Assembly: GCF_031759225.1 (NCBI RefSeq)
Contig: NZ_CP134494.1
Span: 560,001-624,000, forward strand
Reading direction: 5' to 3'
Source: Mesobacillus jeotgali
GTDB lineage: Bacteria > Bacillota > Bacilli > Bacillales > Cytobacillaceae
Length of the DNA stretch: 64,000 nt
This document shows positions 16,457 to 27,835 of the stretch, piece after piece. Position 1 is the stretch's first letter. Every line of letters starts with the position of its first letter. The notes beneath the pieces are model-generated. The model ran no database searches. It was not told the origin of the DNA and saw only the letters and a list, made by a program, of their open reading frames with translations. A program made the translations under genes and the position numbers.

Positions 16457-17353
16457 ATGATGAAGGAGCAATTGATCTTTTTGAATGGCCAGTTTGTCAG
16501 TAAGAAAGACGCTGTTGTATCGGTGTATGATCATGGTTTTCTATACGGAGATGGTGTCTTCGAGGGGATTCGAGTGTATGAAGGCAATGTGTTCAGGCTT
16601 CAGGAGCATGTTGATCGCCTGTATGACTCGGCGAAGTCCATTATGTTGTCCATTCCTTACAGCAAACAGGAGTTAAGCGATCTTGTGGTTGAGACTTTGA
16701 GAGTGAATGACCTGTTGAATGCCTATATTCGCGTGGTTGTTTCCAGGGGAGTAGGAAATCTGGGCCTCGACCCGGCTTCCTGTTCAAGGCCGCAGGTCAT
16801 CGTCATTGCGGAGGAGCTTGCATTATTCCCGAAAGAGTTATATGAGTCAGGCATTGAGATTGTCACGGTGGCCACGAGACGGAATCGCTCGGATGTGCTT
16901 TCGCCTAAAGTGAAATCATTGAACTATTTGAATAATATCCTTGTCCGGATTGAGGCCGGTTTATCCGGGGTGAATGAAGCGCTGATGCTGAACGATCAGG
17001 GCTATGTGGCAGAAGGCTCTGCGGATAATGTTTTTATCGTAAAAAATGGCGAGATCCTGACGCCTCCCGGGTATGTGGGAGCGCTGGAAGGGATCACGAG
17101 AAATGCCATCATGGAAATCGCCCGCAATCTTGGGTTCTCGATGAGGGAGGAAGTTTTCACAAGGCATGATGTCTATGTGGCCGATGAGGTCTTTTTAACC
17201 GGGACGGCGGCAGAGGTCATTGCGGTTGTGAAGGTGGATGGCCGAGTGGTCGGTGATGGAAAACCAGGTGCTGTCACAAATCAACTTTTAAAAGAGTTCA
17301 GGAAAACCGTCGTTGAGGACGGAGTCAAAGTCTATGAACAGCAAATTGTATAG
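16457..17353 (+). CDS. ilvE: Branched-chain amino acid aminotransferase (class IV)
   Basis: A 298-residue PLP enzyme that transfers the amino group between glutamate and the 2-keto acids of valine, leucine and isoleucine. The start of the fold is [21 protein letters not shown] with [16 protein letters not shown], the class IV signature. The PLP lysine is in [12 protein letters not shown] (about residue 152), followed by [20 protein letters not shown] and [17 protein letters not shown]. The start is ATG 16457 or 16460 behind GAGG; longer frames would run back into the T-box terminator. It is the first gene of the ilv operon, and its last bases lie 25 bases before ilvD. Confidence 0.93.
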   Translation: MMKEQLIFLNGQFVSKKDAVVSVYDHGFLYGDGVFEGIRVYEGNVFRLQEHVDRLYDSAKSIMLSIPYSKQELSDLVVETLRVNDLLNAYIRVVVSRGVGNLGLDPASCSRPQVIVIAEELALFPKELYESGIEIVTVATRRNRSDVLSPKVKSLNYLNNILVRIEAGLSGVNEALMLNDQGYVAEGSADNVFIVKNGEILTPPGYVGALEGITRNAIMEIARNLGFSMREEVFTRHDVYVADEVFLTGTAAEVIAVVKVDGRVVGDGKPGAVTNQLLKEFRKTVVEDGVKVYEQQIV

Positions 17354-17378
17354 AGATAAATCAAGGGGGGAATTTCGT

Positions 17379-19046
17379 ATGCGCAGTGACATGATCAAAA
17401 AGGGAGTTGACCGCGCTCCGCACAGAAGCTTGCTTTATGCAACCGGCGTGAAATTAGAGGATCTGGAGAAGCCTTTCATTGGCGTGTGCAATTCGTATAT
17501 CGATATTATTCCGGGGCACGTCCATTTGAGGCAGTTCGCGGATGTGGTCAAGGACGCAATCAGAGAGGCGGGCGGGATTCCGTTCGAGTTCAATACGATT
17601 GGCGTTGATGATGGGATTGCGATGGGGCATATCGGCATGAGGTATTCCCTGCCGAGCAGAGAGCTGATCGCTGATTCAGCCGAAACCGTCATTAATGCCC
17701 ATTGGTTCGATGGTGTTTTCTACATCCCGAACTGCGACAAGATCACTCCCGGGATGCTGATGGCGGCAGTGCGGACGAATGTCCCTTCTGTATTTGTTTC
17801 GGGCGGCCCGATGGAGGCTGGGGTTTCCAGCACCGGGAAGCCATTATCGCTTGTATCTGTATTTGAAGGCGTAGGAGCCTATCAATCTGGGAGAATGTCT
17901 CAAGAGGAATTGCTGGATATCGAGCAGAATGCTTGTCCTACTTGTGGCTCATGCTCGGGCATGTTCACGGCCAACTCTATGAATTCACTGATGGAAATGC
18001 TCGGTGTTGCGCTCCCAGGTAACGGCACACTTGTTGCGACATCGGAAGAGCGCCATCAATTAATCTATGAGGCAGCTCGCCATTTGGTCGAGATGATTAA
18101 AAAGGATATCAAGCCAAGAGACATCATCACCAAGGAAACGATTGACGATGCCTTTGCGCTGGATATGGCGATGGGCGGATCGACGAATACGGTCCTCCAT
18201 ACGCTTGCGATTGCGAATGAAGCGGAAATTGACTATGACTTGAGCCGGATTAATGAGGTGGCAAAACGGATTCCTTATTTGTCTAAAATCAGCCCGGCCT
18301 CCGATTATTCGATGCAGGATGTCCATAATGCCGGTGGTGTCAGCGCGATTATCAAGCAGCTTTGTGAAATGGAAGGAGCTGTACACCCGGACCGGATCAC
18401 CATCACTGGTAAATCACTTTATGAAAATGTAAAGGATGCCGAGGTTCTAAATGGTGATGTCATCCGCAGCAAGGAAACAGCCTATAGCCCTGTCGGCGGT
18501 TTATCTGTTCTGTTTGGGAATATCGCACCAGATGGAGGCGTCATCAAGGTTGGAGCAGTGGACCCTTCCATCAAGACTTTTAAAGGTGAAGCGATTGTCT
18601 ATGAATCTCAGGATGAGGCTTTGGCTGGAATCGAAGGTGGCGATGTACGTGAGGGACATGTGGTTGTCATCCGCTACGAAGGGCCAAAAGGTGGTCCGGG
18701 AATGCCGGAAATGCTTGCGCCAACAGCCGCGATTGCCGGAAGAGGCCTGGAAAAGAAAGTCGCCCTGATTACAGATGGCAGATTCTCAGGAGCCTCAAGG
18801 GGCATTTCCATTGGACACATTTCACCGGAAGCGGCTGAGGGCGGGCCAATCGCCTTTGTTGAAAATGGAGATCCTATTTTCATTGATTTAGAGGAAAGAA
18901 CCATTTTCCTGGAGGTTCCTGAAGGAGAATTACAGGAGCGGAAAGCACAATGGAAACAGCCGGAGCCGAAGATCAAGAAAGGTTATCTGGCTCGCTATTC
19001 CAAGCTCGTCACCTCAGCAAGCACGGGTGGCATCCTGAAAATTTAA
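17379..19046 (+). CDS. ilvD: Dihydroxy-acid dehydratase
   Basis: A 555-residue enzyme that dehydrates 2,3-dihydroxy-isovalerate and -3-methylvalerate to the keto acids of valine and isoleucine. The cluster-ligand cysteines are visible in [22 protein letters not shown] and [17 protein letters not shown], with [10 protein letters not shown] near the C-terminus. The length matches the family (about 557). ATG 17379 is eight bases behind AAGGGGGG. It is co-transcribed with ilvE, then separated from ilvB by a second T-box, so the acetohydroxyacid synthase part has its own check point. Confidence 0.95.
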   Translation: MRSDMIKKGVDRAPHRSLLYATGVKLEDLEKPFIGVCNSYIDIIPGHVHLRQFADVVKDAIREAGGIPFEFNTIGVDDGIAMGHIGMRYSLPSRELIADSAETVINAHWFDGVFYIPNCDKITPGMLMAAVRTNVPSVFVSGGPMEAGVSSTGKPLSLVSVFEGVGAYQSGRMSQEELLDIEQNACPTCGSCSGMFTANSMNSLMEMLGVALPGNGTLVATSEERHQLIYEAARHLVEMIKKDIKPRDIITKETIDDAFALDMAMGGSTNTVLHTLAIANEAEIDYDLSRINEVAKRIPYLSKISPASDYSMQDVHNAGGVSAIIKQLCEMEGAVHPDRITITGKSLYENVKDAEVLNGDVIRSKETAYSPVGGLSVLFGNIAPDGGVIKVGAVDPSIKTFKGEAIVYESQDEALAGIEGGDVREGHVVVIRYEGPKGGPGMPEMLAPTAAIAGRGLEKKVALITDGRFSGASRGISIGHISPEAAEGGPIAFVENGDPIFIDLEERTIFLEVPEGELQERKAQWKQPEPKIKKGYLARYSKLVTSASTGGILKI

Positions 19047-19116
19047 TAGATAACTCGATGACGAGGTTAAGGGAAATTTGAAAACATAATAGAGAACTCG
19101 ATGACGAGGTTTAGGG
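19045..19116 (+). repeat. 29-bp direct duplication at the 5' end of the second T-box leader
   Basis: Bases 19045-19073 and 19088-19116 match at 27 of 29 positions, both containing AACTCGATGACGAGGTT followed by AGGG, the conserved start of T-box stem I. The upstream copy is a truncated duplicate. Confidence 0.75.
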
Positions 19117-19410
19117 ATTGGATTCCGTATTCACAGAGAGCTGGTAGCGCTGGAAGCCAGCAATACGCCAATTCCTTCATCCCCTCTGAGTGCTGACCTG
19201 AAATACCAGTAGGGCCAGCCGGGTATACACGGATGTATACCCGTTATCAAAAAGAGACAGTTCAGATCCTTTTTTTAAAAAAAGTGACCTGAACTGCCTT
19301 TAAAGGCTGTGTCTTGCAAGAGATGCAGCGAATGAGGGTGGTACCGTGGAATGCTATAAGCCTTTCACCCCTGCACAATGATTGATGTTGTGTAGGGGGA
19401 AGGGTTTTTT
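19088..19410 (+). ncRNA. T-box leader upstream of ilvB
   Basis: Stem I starts at GATGACGAGG and contains the usual CAGAGAGCTGG and GGAAGCCAGC segments. The specifier region is CCTTCATCCCCTCTGAG: the codon is CTT (Leu) or TTC by position, and I could not decide. Internal hairpins include GGGTATACA/TGTATACCC near 19220-19244 and a long CAGTTCAG/CTGAACTG stem. The T-box AATGAGGGTGGTACCGTGG starts at 19331, and the terminator pairs CCCCTGCACAA with TTGTGTAGGGG before a T-run ending near 19410. Confidence 0.88.
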
Positions 19411-19454
19411 ATTTTGCTTTGATTGATCAATAGGAAGAAAAGGAGGAAATGGGG

Positions 19455-21169
19455 ATGGAAGCGAAAGAGCCAATGGTAACTGTTGAAGCAGAAGTAATGA
19501 ACATGAATGGGGCGGATCTCTTCATCCAGGCACTGAAAAGTGAGGGCGTAGAGCTATTGTTCGGCTATCCCGGAGGAGCTGTTTTGGGCATTTACGATGC
19601 TCTGTACCGGTCACCGATCAAGCATGTTCTTGCGCGCCATGAACAAGGAGCGATTCATGCGGCTGAAGGGTATGCGCGTGTTTCCGGAAAGCCCGGAGTC
19701 GTGATCGCTACCTCGGGACCAGGCGCAACCAATGTCGTGACAGGAATCGCCGATGCGATGATGGATTCACTGCCGCTTGTCATTTTTACAGGGCAGGTTG
19801 CCTCACAGGTTATCGGAACAGATGCTTTCCAAGAAGCAGATGTAGTCGGGATGACAGCACCAATCACAAAGCAGAATTACCAGGTGAGAAGGATAGAGGA
19901 TTTGCCAAGGATCGTGAAGGAAGCCTTCCATCTGGCGACAACAGGACGTCCGGGCCCTGTATTGGTCGATATACCGAAGGACCTTACAGCACTACAGACT
20001 TCCTTTTTGCCAGAGGCTGAGATCCACCTGCCAGGATATCGGCCAAGAGTCAATCCAGATCCATCACAGGTAGATCACCTGCTTGAAGCAATTAAATTAT
20101 CCCGGAAGCCTGTCATTTTGGCCGGGGCAGGAGTTTTGCATGCTAGAGCATCGGAAGAATTACTTGCTTTTGCTGAACAGTATCGATTGCCTGTCGTCCA
20201 CACTTTGTTGGGCCTCGGTGGATTTCCGGCACAGCATCCGCTGTTTTTGGGTATGGCAGGGATGCACGGCTGCTATACCGCGAACATGGCCCTTTATGAG
20301 TGCGATCTATTGATCAATATCGGTGCCCGTTTCGATGATCGTTTGACAGGCAATTTGCAGTCCTTTGCGCCAAATGCCAGGGTTGCCCATGCAGACATTG
20401 ATCCGGCGGAAATTGGCAAGAATGTCGAGACGCATTTTCCGATAGTGGGAGATGCGAAAGCTGTCTTGCAGATGATGTTAAGTCATCCTGTTGAAGGAGC
20501 GGATTCAAGCCTTTGGCTGGACCAATTAGCGAAAAAAAAACAAGAGTACCCGTACTGGTTTTCTGATAGTGAAGAATTTCTTCCTCCGCAGCATGTAATT
20601 GAATTAGTGCACAAGCATACAGATGGTGAGGCGATTGTCACAACGGATGTCGGCCAGCACCAGATGTGGGCTGCCCAATTCTACTCCTTTTCGCAGCCAA
20701 ACTCCTGGGTCACATCGGGAGGACTTGGAACAATGGGATTCGGCTTCCCGGCGGCCATTGGTGCCCAGCTGGCAAAACCAGATGCGACGGTCATTTCACT
20801 CGTCGGGGATGGCGGCTTTCAAATGACGCTCCAGGAACTGATTTTATTAAAAGAATGGAACTTGCCAGTGAAAGTGTTGATCATCAATAATGGCTCACTC
20901 GGAATGGTCCGCCAGTGGCAGGAAACCTTTTATGAAAAACGGTTATCGCATTCCGTTTTTGCCTTGCAGCCGGATTTCCTTAAGCTGGCAGAATCTTATG
21001 GAATAAAAGCATATCGAGTGAGCAGTAAAGACGAAGCAGAGAGGATCTTCAGTGAAGTTTTAACAGACCGCGAGCCAGTCCTAATTGATTGCCGTGTGAA
21101 TCCTGAAGAAAAGGTCTATCCAATGGTCGCGCCGGGGAAAGGGCTGCATGAAATGATTGGGGTGAAACC

Positions 21170-21173
<4 letters not shown>
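19455..21173 (+). CDS. ilvB: Acetohydroxyacid (acetolactate) synthase, catalytic subunit
   Basis: A 572-residue thiamine-diphosphate enzyme that joins pyruvate with pyruvate or 2-ketobutyrate, the first common step of valine/leucine and isoleucine synthesis. The N-terminal domain has [18 protein letters not shown] and [19 protein letters not shown] with the catalytic Glu. The central FAD domain follows, and the C-terminal ThDP site is [22 protein letters not shown] 19455 is eight bases behind AGGAGG; the in-frame ATG 19449 is too close to it. The stop overlaps ilvN by four bases. Confidence 0.93.
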
Positions 21174-22508
<1,335 letters not shown>

Positions 22509-22535
22509 TCATTTTGAGGTGAGCATATTGGGGAT

Positions 22536-23522
22536 TTGTTAAAGAGCGTTCAGATCGAGGAAGCGATGGAAAAGCTGAAGGATAAAGTGCACCAGACTCC
22601 TTTGAAGCAAAGTACGACTTTAAATTACTTAAGTAATGCCGACGTTTATTTGAAACTTGAAAACCTGCAGAAAACGGGATCCTTCAAGCTAAGGGGTGCG
22701 ATGAACAAAATTTTATCACTGACCGACCAGGAAGTGAAAAATGGCATCCTGGCTGCTTCTGCCGGCAATCATGCCCAGGGGGTGGCCATGGCATCCTCGT
22801 TAAGGGGCATCCGATCAAAAATCTATATGCCGAAGCATACTCCTTTTTCTAAGGCTTCTGCCACAAAGGGATATGGTGCGGAAATTGTCCTGGTCGGCGA
22901 CACATACGATGAATCCTACCAAAAAGCGGCTGAAGAAATGAGCCAGAATGGAAGCACCTTTGTCCATGCATTTGATGATGAGAGGGTCATTGCAGGACAA
23001 GGAACGGTTGGGTTAGAAATGCTGCAGCAAAATGATCAGCTGGACGTTATTTTTGTGCCGATTGGTGGTGGCGGGCTGATCTCAGGGGTGGCACTCGCCA
23101 TCAAAGCCATCAAGCCATCCGTTAAAGTAATTGGTGTGCAGGCAGTTGGGGCGCCTGCCACCTATCAGAAATTTTCCGGACAGAAATTGAAGTCACCACA
23201 TGCTATCCACACGATAGCTGACGGGATCATGGTGAAGGAACCCGGAATCATAACCTATCCAATCATCGAAAAGTATGTAGACGAAATCGTAACCGTAACC
23301 GATGAAGAAATCGCCCATGCCATCATGTTCATGCTTGAAAGAGAGAAGATGCTTGTCGAAGGAGCAGGCGCCGCAGCATTGGCCTCTATTTTATACAAAA
23401 AGGTCCCGGTCGACGGGAAGAAAGTAGGATGCATCATCAGTGGCGGGAATGTCGATCCGGTAAAAATTCCGATCTATAAGGAACTATCCAATCGAACGAT
23501 GAGGCTATACTATACAGGTTAA
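22536..23522 (+). CDS. ilvA: Threonine dehydratase, catalytic domain only (TdcB-like)
   Basis: A 328-residue PLP enzyme that converts threonine to 2-ketobutyrate. The PLP lysine is in [14 protein letters not shown], the phosphate-binding loop is [16 protein letters not shown], and substrate contacts include [12 protein letters not shown]. The protein stops after the catalytic domain; the C-terminal ACT-like domain that gives isoleucine feedback in biosynthetic IlvA is missing, as in TdcB-type enzymes. The position at the end of the ilv operon argues for a biosynthetic job. The start is TTG 22536; the spacing to AGGTGA is long (13), so the start is less certain. Confidence 0.88.
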   Translation: MLKSVQIEEAMEKLKDKVHQTPLKQSTTLNYLSNADVYLKLENLQKTGSFKLRGAMNKILSLTDQEVKNGILAASAGNHAQGVAMASSLRGIRSKIYMPKHTPFSKASATKGYGAEIVLVGDTYDESYQKAAEEMSQNGSTFVHAFDDERVIAGQGTVGLEMLQQNDQLDVIFVPIGGGGLISGVALAIKAIKPSVKVIGVQAVGAPATYQKFSGQKLKSPHAIHTIADGIMVKEPGIITYPIIEKYVDEIVTVTDEEIAHAIMFMLEREKMLVEGAGAAALASILYKKVPVDGKKVGCIISGGNVDPVKIPIYKELSNRTMRLYYTG

Positions 23523-23635
23523 TGAAATGTCTTCTTGGTAAAGTTTCGTCCCGTGAATCGATCTGCTAGCCGAATGTTGCGAATAAGAATCAACCTCCAG
23601 GAGAAAATACAGAATAAACTCTTGGAGGAAAAACG

Positions 23636-23803
23636 ATGAGAGAACGTAAGGACAAACAGAAGCATAGCCAAATGATGAACAGTGTCCAAAATGAAGAGTT
23701 GCTGGAAATCACCCAAACAGAATCTGGCTTGGAATCCGTTACAGAAGGTACTGACTATATGTCGGGAGATAAAGAGAATTCCCCAAACTGTGGCGGGTTA
23801 TGA
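23636..23803 (+). CDS. Small acidic hypothetical protein (55 residues)
   Basis: ATG 23636 sits behind a strong TTGGAGGAA site (23622-23630). The frame encodes a hydrophilic protein starting MRERKDKQKHSQMMNSVQNE, followed by an acidic Glu/Ser/Thr-rich part and the ending NSPNCGGL. A good terminator follows 25 bases after the stop. There is no signal peptide or hydrophobic segment. I do not recognise the family; the size and composition recall small sporulation-linked proteins, but that is only an impression. Confidence 0.6.
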   Translation: MRERKDKQKHSQMMNSVQNEELLEITQTESGLESVTEGTDYMSGDKENSPNCGGL

Positions 23804-23828
23804 ATGAAGTTGCTGCAAGAACACAGAA

Positions 23829-23859
23829 GCAGGTGCCTGAAAAAAGGCACCTGCTTTTT
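23829..23859 (+). terminator. Rho-independent terminator
   Basis: GCAGGTGCC (23829-23837), loop TGAAAAA, GGCACCTGC (23845-23853), then TTTTTC. It probably ends both the small gene and any ilv operon read-through. Confidence 0.88.
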
Positions 23860-24066
23860 CCCTTTCCCTGCTAGTACACAGGAAGGACTCGGAAGTAGTT
23901 GCTCCATTTAGGGTTACGGAACACCGAAACCGGGATGAAGTTCCGTTCATTATAAAAATTAATAGAATTTTCATATAAGTACTTGTAATCTATAATTAAG
24001 GTATACATGGCTGGGATTTGGCTAGTTGGTCAGTTCCGGTTTTTTCAGGTTGAAGGGGATGAGAGT

Positions 24067-25899
24067 ATGACAGATAAAGAGATTCTTTTTCGAAAAAAGG
24101 CATCTGACTATTATATAGTGCTAATTGGTCTTCTGGGGTGGGCATTTATTTTGTATTCGATTCCTTTTGCGCCTTTTCCGGAAAAGCCGATTGTGCTGAT
24201 CCTTCTGATTGTATTAATGTTGCTTGCGGAGTATTTTCCGATCCCGTTATTTTCGATCACAATGTTCAGCACGATGACATTCCCGATTCTATATATCATG
24301 AATCTTTATTTTGGTATTTATACTGCCACCGTCACCTTTGCGTTTGTGCTGATTTTTGAAGCTTTCCATCATAAAAGATCTCTTCGTTCAACCGTGTTCA
24401 ACATTGCCCAGTATACGCTATCTCTTGTGGGGGCGGACTGGCTGATCAAGGTATGGATTAGCCAATATCCATTAGGTGATCCATTCTCAGACCTTCTGAT
24501 TATTTATGCTTTTACTTCGTTCTATTTTCTAATCAATAATGTCCTGAATGATATCCTCTTTACCATACGGCCTTTCCCTTTTACAAAAAAAGAGTGGAAG
24601 AGCAAAGCTTTACAAGAGTTGTTTATTTCCAAACTGTCTATCGTCTTACTCGCTTTTCTTGAGATCTATACAAATTATCTTCCTGAGAACGTCATTGATT
24701 TTACGACTATTCTTTTTCTAACCCTTTGGATCGGGATCACCACGACCAGTTCCATCCTGACAAAAGCAAGAATAGAAAGAAAGAGATTGGATGCCCTATC
24801 CCTCCTTAGTACGGAATTGAACAGGATCAATACAAAGGATTTCGGTGAAAAGAAAAGCCTTCTTGCCGAAACCTTCAATGCCAATGCTTTTGTATTACTG
24901 GTTAAGGAACATAATGCCTGGAACCTTTTGCTTAAGGATGGGCAGGTAAAAAGCGAGGTCACATTGAGTGATGAAATGTCACTCTATCTTGATGAAATTT
25001 CTGAAATGACCGTTGTGACCGAAAAGGAAATAGAAAAGCTGCCAAGCAATAGTATCTTTAATAAGATGGTGCTCTCGCAGATCTTTTCACCTCTTATTAT
25101 CGACAATGAAAAAGTTGGGATGTTGATTGTTGGCAGAGTAAGTGGAATTGGTTTTATCCATGATGAGATTCGTTTATTGACCGTATTATCCAATGTCCTG
25201 GCAAGTACATTGAAAACGAGATCGCTCATCCTGGAAAATGAAAAACTTTTGATCGTGGAAGAACGCAGCCGAATCGCGCGCGATATTCACGATGGCATTG
25301 GCCAGTCATTGGCAGGCATCGTCTTTCAAATGGAATCTTCGCTGCGAAAAATGAGTGTAGCTAAAGAGAATCTTCCTAATGAACAGATTGAACAATGGAT
25401 AGTTAAACTTAGAGACAGCCTGAAAGAGCTTCGTCAATCCATCTATTCATTAAGAACATGCCCCGTGGAAAAGCATGGGCTGAAGCGGGCGATCGAAGAA
25501 AAAATCCACAAAATAGAGTTGGAAAAAGAAGCAAATATCACTTTTACCCAGAAGGGCGAGCCTTACTCTTTAGGCTATCAAGTAGAAAAGGTGATTTATG
25601 ATATTTTCCAGGAAAGCCTGCAAAACTCTGTAAAACATGCACAGGCAGATAAAATCGAGGTCATGCTTAAATATGGCCGTGAACAGACGATGATCAAAAT
25701 CAAGGATGATGGAATTGGCTTTTCATTATATGACAAGTTGATAAAAGGACAGACGGAACCTCATTTTGGCATCCTCACGATGAGCGAGCTCGCGCATGAT
25801 TTCGGAGCCAAACTTGAGATTGACAGTGCTGAGGGAAAAGGAACGGAGATTCGGCTTGGCATACCACACATTATTAAAGGGGTGAGAGAGTATGATTAA
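24067..25899 (+). CDS. Membrane sensor histidine kinase, NarX/DesK (HisKA_3) type, with GAF-like domain
   Basis: A 610-residue kinase. About seven to eight membrane helices occupy residues 15-225 (a MASE-like sensor), then a GAF-like domain (about 250-385), then HisKA_3 with H408 in RIARDIHDGIGQSLAGIVFQ and a HATPase domain (FQESLQNSVKHAQAD, KDDGIGFSLYD, HFGILTMSELA). ATG 24067 is chosen because AAGGGG ends eight bases upstream; an in-frame ATG at 24007 lacks a site. It overlaps the response regulator gene by eight bases. The signal is unknown, and no target genes adjoin. Confidence 0.88.
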   Translation: MTDKEILFRKKASDYYIVLIGLLGWAFILYSIPFAPFPEKPIVLILLIVLMLLAEYFPIPLFSITMFSTMTFPILYIMNLYFGIYTATVTFAFVLIFEAFHHKRSLRSTVFNIAQYTLSLVGADWLIKVWISQYPLGDPFSDLLIIYAFTSFYFLINNVLNDILFTIRPFPFTKKEWKSKALQELFISKLSIVLLAFLEIYTNYLPENVIDFTTILFLTLWIGITTTSSILTKARIERKRLDALSLLSTELNRINTKDFGEKKSLLAETFNANAFVLLVKEHNAWNLLLKDGQVKSEVTLSDEMSLYLDEISEMTVVTEKEIEKLPSNSIFNKMVLSQIFSPLIIDNEKVGMLIVGRVSGIGFIHDEIRLLTVLSNVLASTLKTRSLILENEKLLIVEERSRIARDIHDGIGQSLAGIVFQMESSLRKMSVAKENLPNEQIEQWIVKLRDSLKELRQSIYSLRTCPVEKHGLKRAIEEKIHKIELEKEANITFTQKGEPYSLGYQVEKVIYDIFQESLQNSVKHAQADKIEVMLKYGREQTMIKIKDDGIGFSLYDKLIKGQTEPHFGILTMSELAHDFGAKLEIDSAEGKGTEIRLGIPHIIKGVREYD

Positions 25900-26536
25900 C
25901 GTTATGATTGTGGATGACCACACAGTTTTGAGGGATGGGATCCGCAGTATTTTGGATGTTGAAGAGGACTTGCTCCTCGTAGGAGAAGCAGATTCAGGGG
26001 ACGGTTTATTAGCGAAATTGGATACCATTGTGCCAGATGTGATCGTTTTGGATATCAACCTGCAGGATAAGAATGGGATAGAATTCATTTCGCTGATCAA
26101 AGAAAAGCATCCAGCTTGTAAAATACTAATCTTGACGATGTTTGATCATGATGAATACCTCAAATCGGCCCTCCGTGAAGGTGCGGATGGATATTTATTG
26201 AAGGATGCTTCCTCCATGGAAGTCATTGACGCCATTCGGAAAATCCACAAAGGGGACTCCATCATTCACCCTAAGATGGCAAGTAAATTGATTTCCTATC
26301 ACAGGATCCAAAGCGACTTTACCCACCAGGAAAATGAATTGACCAACAGGGAGAAGGAAGTCCTTAATGAATTAGTCAGAGGGAAGTCCAATAAGGAAAT
26401 AGCTGCACAGCTATCCATAAGCGATAAAACGGTAAAAATCCATGTGAACAAAATCTATAAGAAACTAAACGTGAACAGCCGCTCTCAAGCCATTATCTAC
26501 GCCGTGCAAAATAAACTGGTTCCCTATTTGAATTAA
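25892..26536 (+). CDS. NarL/FixJ-family response regulator (LuxR-type HTH)
   Basis: A 214-residue regulator: receiver domain with VDDHTVLRDGIRSIL, phospho-acceptor D54 in VIVLDINLQDKNG, LTMFDHDEYLKSALREGADG, and Lys in YLLKDASS. The C-terminal LuxR HTH (about 148-205) reads LTNREKEVLNELVRGKSNKE, then DKTVKIHVNKIYKKL. It is cotranscribed and translationally coupled with the preceding kinase and followed by a terminator. Confidence 0.92.
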   Translation: MINVMIVDDHTVLRDGIRSILDVEEDLLLVGEADSGDGLLAKLDTIVPDVIVLDINLQDKNGIEFISLIKEKHPACKILILTMFDHDEYLKSALREGADGYLLKDASSMEVIDAIRKIHKGDSIIHPKMASKLISYHRIQSDFTHQENELTNREKEVLNELVRGKSNKEIAAQLSISDKTVKIHVNKIYKKLNVNSRSQAIIYAVQNKLVPYLN

Positions 26537-26543
26537 CATCAAG

Positions 26544-26566
26544 CTGCCTTTATGGCAGTTTTTTTT
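26544..26566 (+). terminator. Rho-independent terminator
   Basis: CTGCC (26544-26548), loop TTTAT, GGCAG (26554-26558), then eight T residues. Confidence 0.85.
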
Positions 26567-26747
26567 GCAAAAAAAATGAACTCTATAACCTTAGTACTAT
26601 CACGCCTATAATCAAGTATCTAGAAAGATAGAACAAACACTCAATATTCAAAAAGGACTAATTCTACCATAATAGTAGAGTAGGATACATGTCGTTAAGG
26701 TTAAGTTTGTGTAAAGATTTTTTGAAGAAAAAGAGGTGTGCAGCGTC

Positions 26748-26927
26748 ATGACTAAGGAGAACCTGATTGAAGAAACTCGCAGAAAAATGATCATTAGCAT
26801 AAAGGAAAATGGTTACTTGAATAAAAAGACCATTGAACTTAGTCAGGAATTGGACGTCTACATTTTAGAGCAACAAAAGTTCGGGATGGAACTGCTGAGG
26901 AAAAAACGGGGTAAAAGTCTGGGATGA
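26748..26927 (+). CDS. Spo0E-family aspartyl-phosphate phosphatase
   Basis: A 59-residue protein of the Spo0E type, which dephosphorylates Spo0A~P and so restrains sporulation. The signature SQELD occurs in KKTIELSQELDVYILEQQ, between two predicted helices, and the length fits the family (45-85). ATG 26748 is nine bases behind AGAGGTG; the in-frame GTG at 26736 lies inside that site. It stands alone downstream of a two-component system and upstream of a small XRE protein. Confidence 0.85.
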   Translation: MTKENLIEETRRKMIISIKENGYLNKKTIELSQELDVYILEQQKFGMELLRKKRGKSLG

Positions 26928-27008
26928 TCCATTCTTGAGCTGCAGGACTGACTACTTTTAGTTTTATAGGATATAAGAAAAAGCTAATTAAGGAGTTGAG
27001 ACCATCAC

Positions 27009-27194
27009 ATGAGTCATGAGAGTCTGGGCGATATTTTGAGAATGGAAAGGCTTAAGAGGGATTTAACACAAGAAAAAGTGTGTGAAGACCTTGGGTTGAA
27101 GTTGAATACACTTAACCGCATCGAAAGCAGTAAAAGTGTCAGAGGAACGACGATCAAAAAATTGTTGAATTATTATCAGATGAATAAAGAATAA
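27009..27194 (+). CDS. Small XRE-family HTH protein
   Basis: A 61-residue protein made almost entirely of a helix-turn-helix of the Cro/CI type: LGDILRMERLKRDLTQEKVC, then LGLKLNTLNRIESSKSVRGT. There is no extra dimerisation or sensor domain, similar to the small XRE/SinR-like proteins of Bacillus. AAGGAG lies about 13 bases before ATG 27009. The regulon is unknown; its neighbour is a Spo0E-type phosphatase. Confidence 0.78.
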   Translation: MSHESLGDILRMERLKRDLTQEKVCEDLGLKLNTLNRIESSKSVRGTTIKKLLNYYQMNKE

Positions 27195-27835
27195 TAGAGC
27201 AACAATGTATAGGTGAGGGGTTGTCCCTCTGTTTTACTATTCTAGTGGTGAATCGTTTTCCTTCAGTCCTCAAGCCCTTAAATTTCGCAACGCATTTTTT
27301 TACAAATAAATATAAGGTTACTAACAATCCTTTCAATGCAAACCGTTAAGCTGGATTGTTTTTTTTATGCAATTTTTTAAATCCCACTCATCCTTGCTCC
27401 GTTATATTCTCCTGTTTTAATCTCTGCATTTTACCAATTTGCTTAGATTGATTAACTTTTTCCCAAACTCAATTACCAGTTACCAAGAGCCGACTTGAAT
27501 TTGAATTCTTGATATAAAAGGGGCAGCCCATTCTAAAATGATGTTCAAACAAATGCAACCCCCTTATTAACGGTATTGGGCTCGGTCTGATGAGGGCTCT
27601 GGGTGCAGGTAAGAAAATAACAAAGTTAGTGAAACTCCTATAAGAAATAAGTTTTTAAATGGAATTACAAATGGAATTCTCCTTCCATATCACTGTTCAT
27701 CCTCCATTTTTATCGATCATTTTTCCCAAACTAAAAGACCTGTTTATGGGTTGATGATACCTGAAAATTTAGAATATACTTAATTCTGCAAGCCGGCATG
27801 CTTTACTATTTTTCAAAGGTGAGAGGAGCAATAGA
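27195..27835. other. 640-base gap without a convincing gene
   Basis: It contains a terminator (27323-27366) for the XRE gene and AT-rich sequence. A short frame at about 27568-27640 encodes GIGLGLMRALGAGKKITK with no start or ribosome binding site and may be a gene remnant. Nothing else was recognised. The subtilase promoter should lie in the last 150 bases. Confidence 0.5.
27323..27366 (+). terminator. Terminator after XRE gene
   Basis: AACAATCC (27323-27330) pairs with GGATTGTT (27353-27360) around a 22-base loop and is followed by six T residues. Confidence 0.7.

Noticed and set aside
26690..26696. Spo0A box near the spo0E-like gene
   Set aside because: TGTCGTT is a near match to TGTCGAA, but a seven-base motif with a mismatch has no weight without other evidence.
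27568..27640. Peptide GIGLGLMRALGAGKKITK before the subtilase gene
   Set aside because: No start codon or ribosome binding site; at most a remnant, and no parent gene is recognised.
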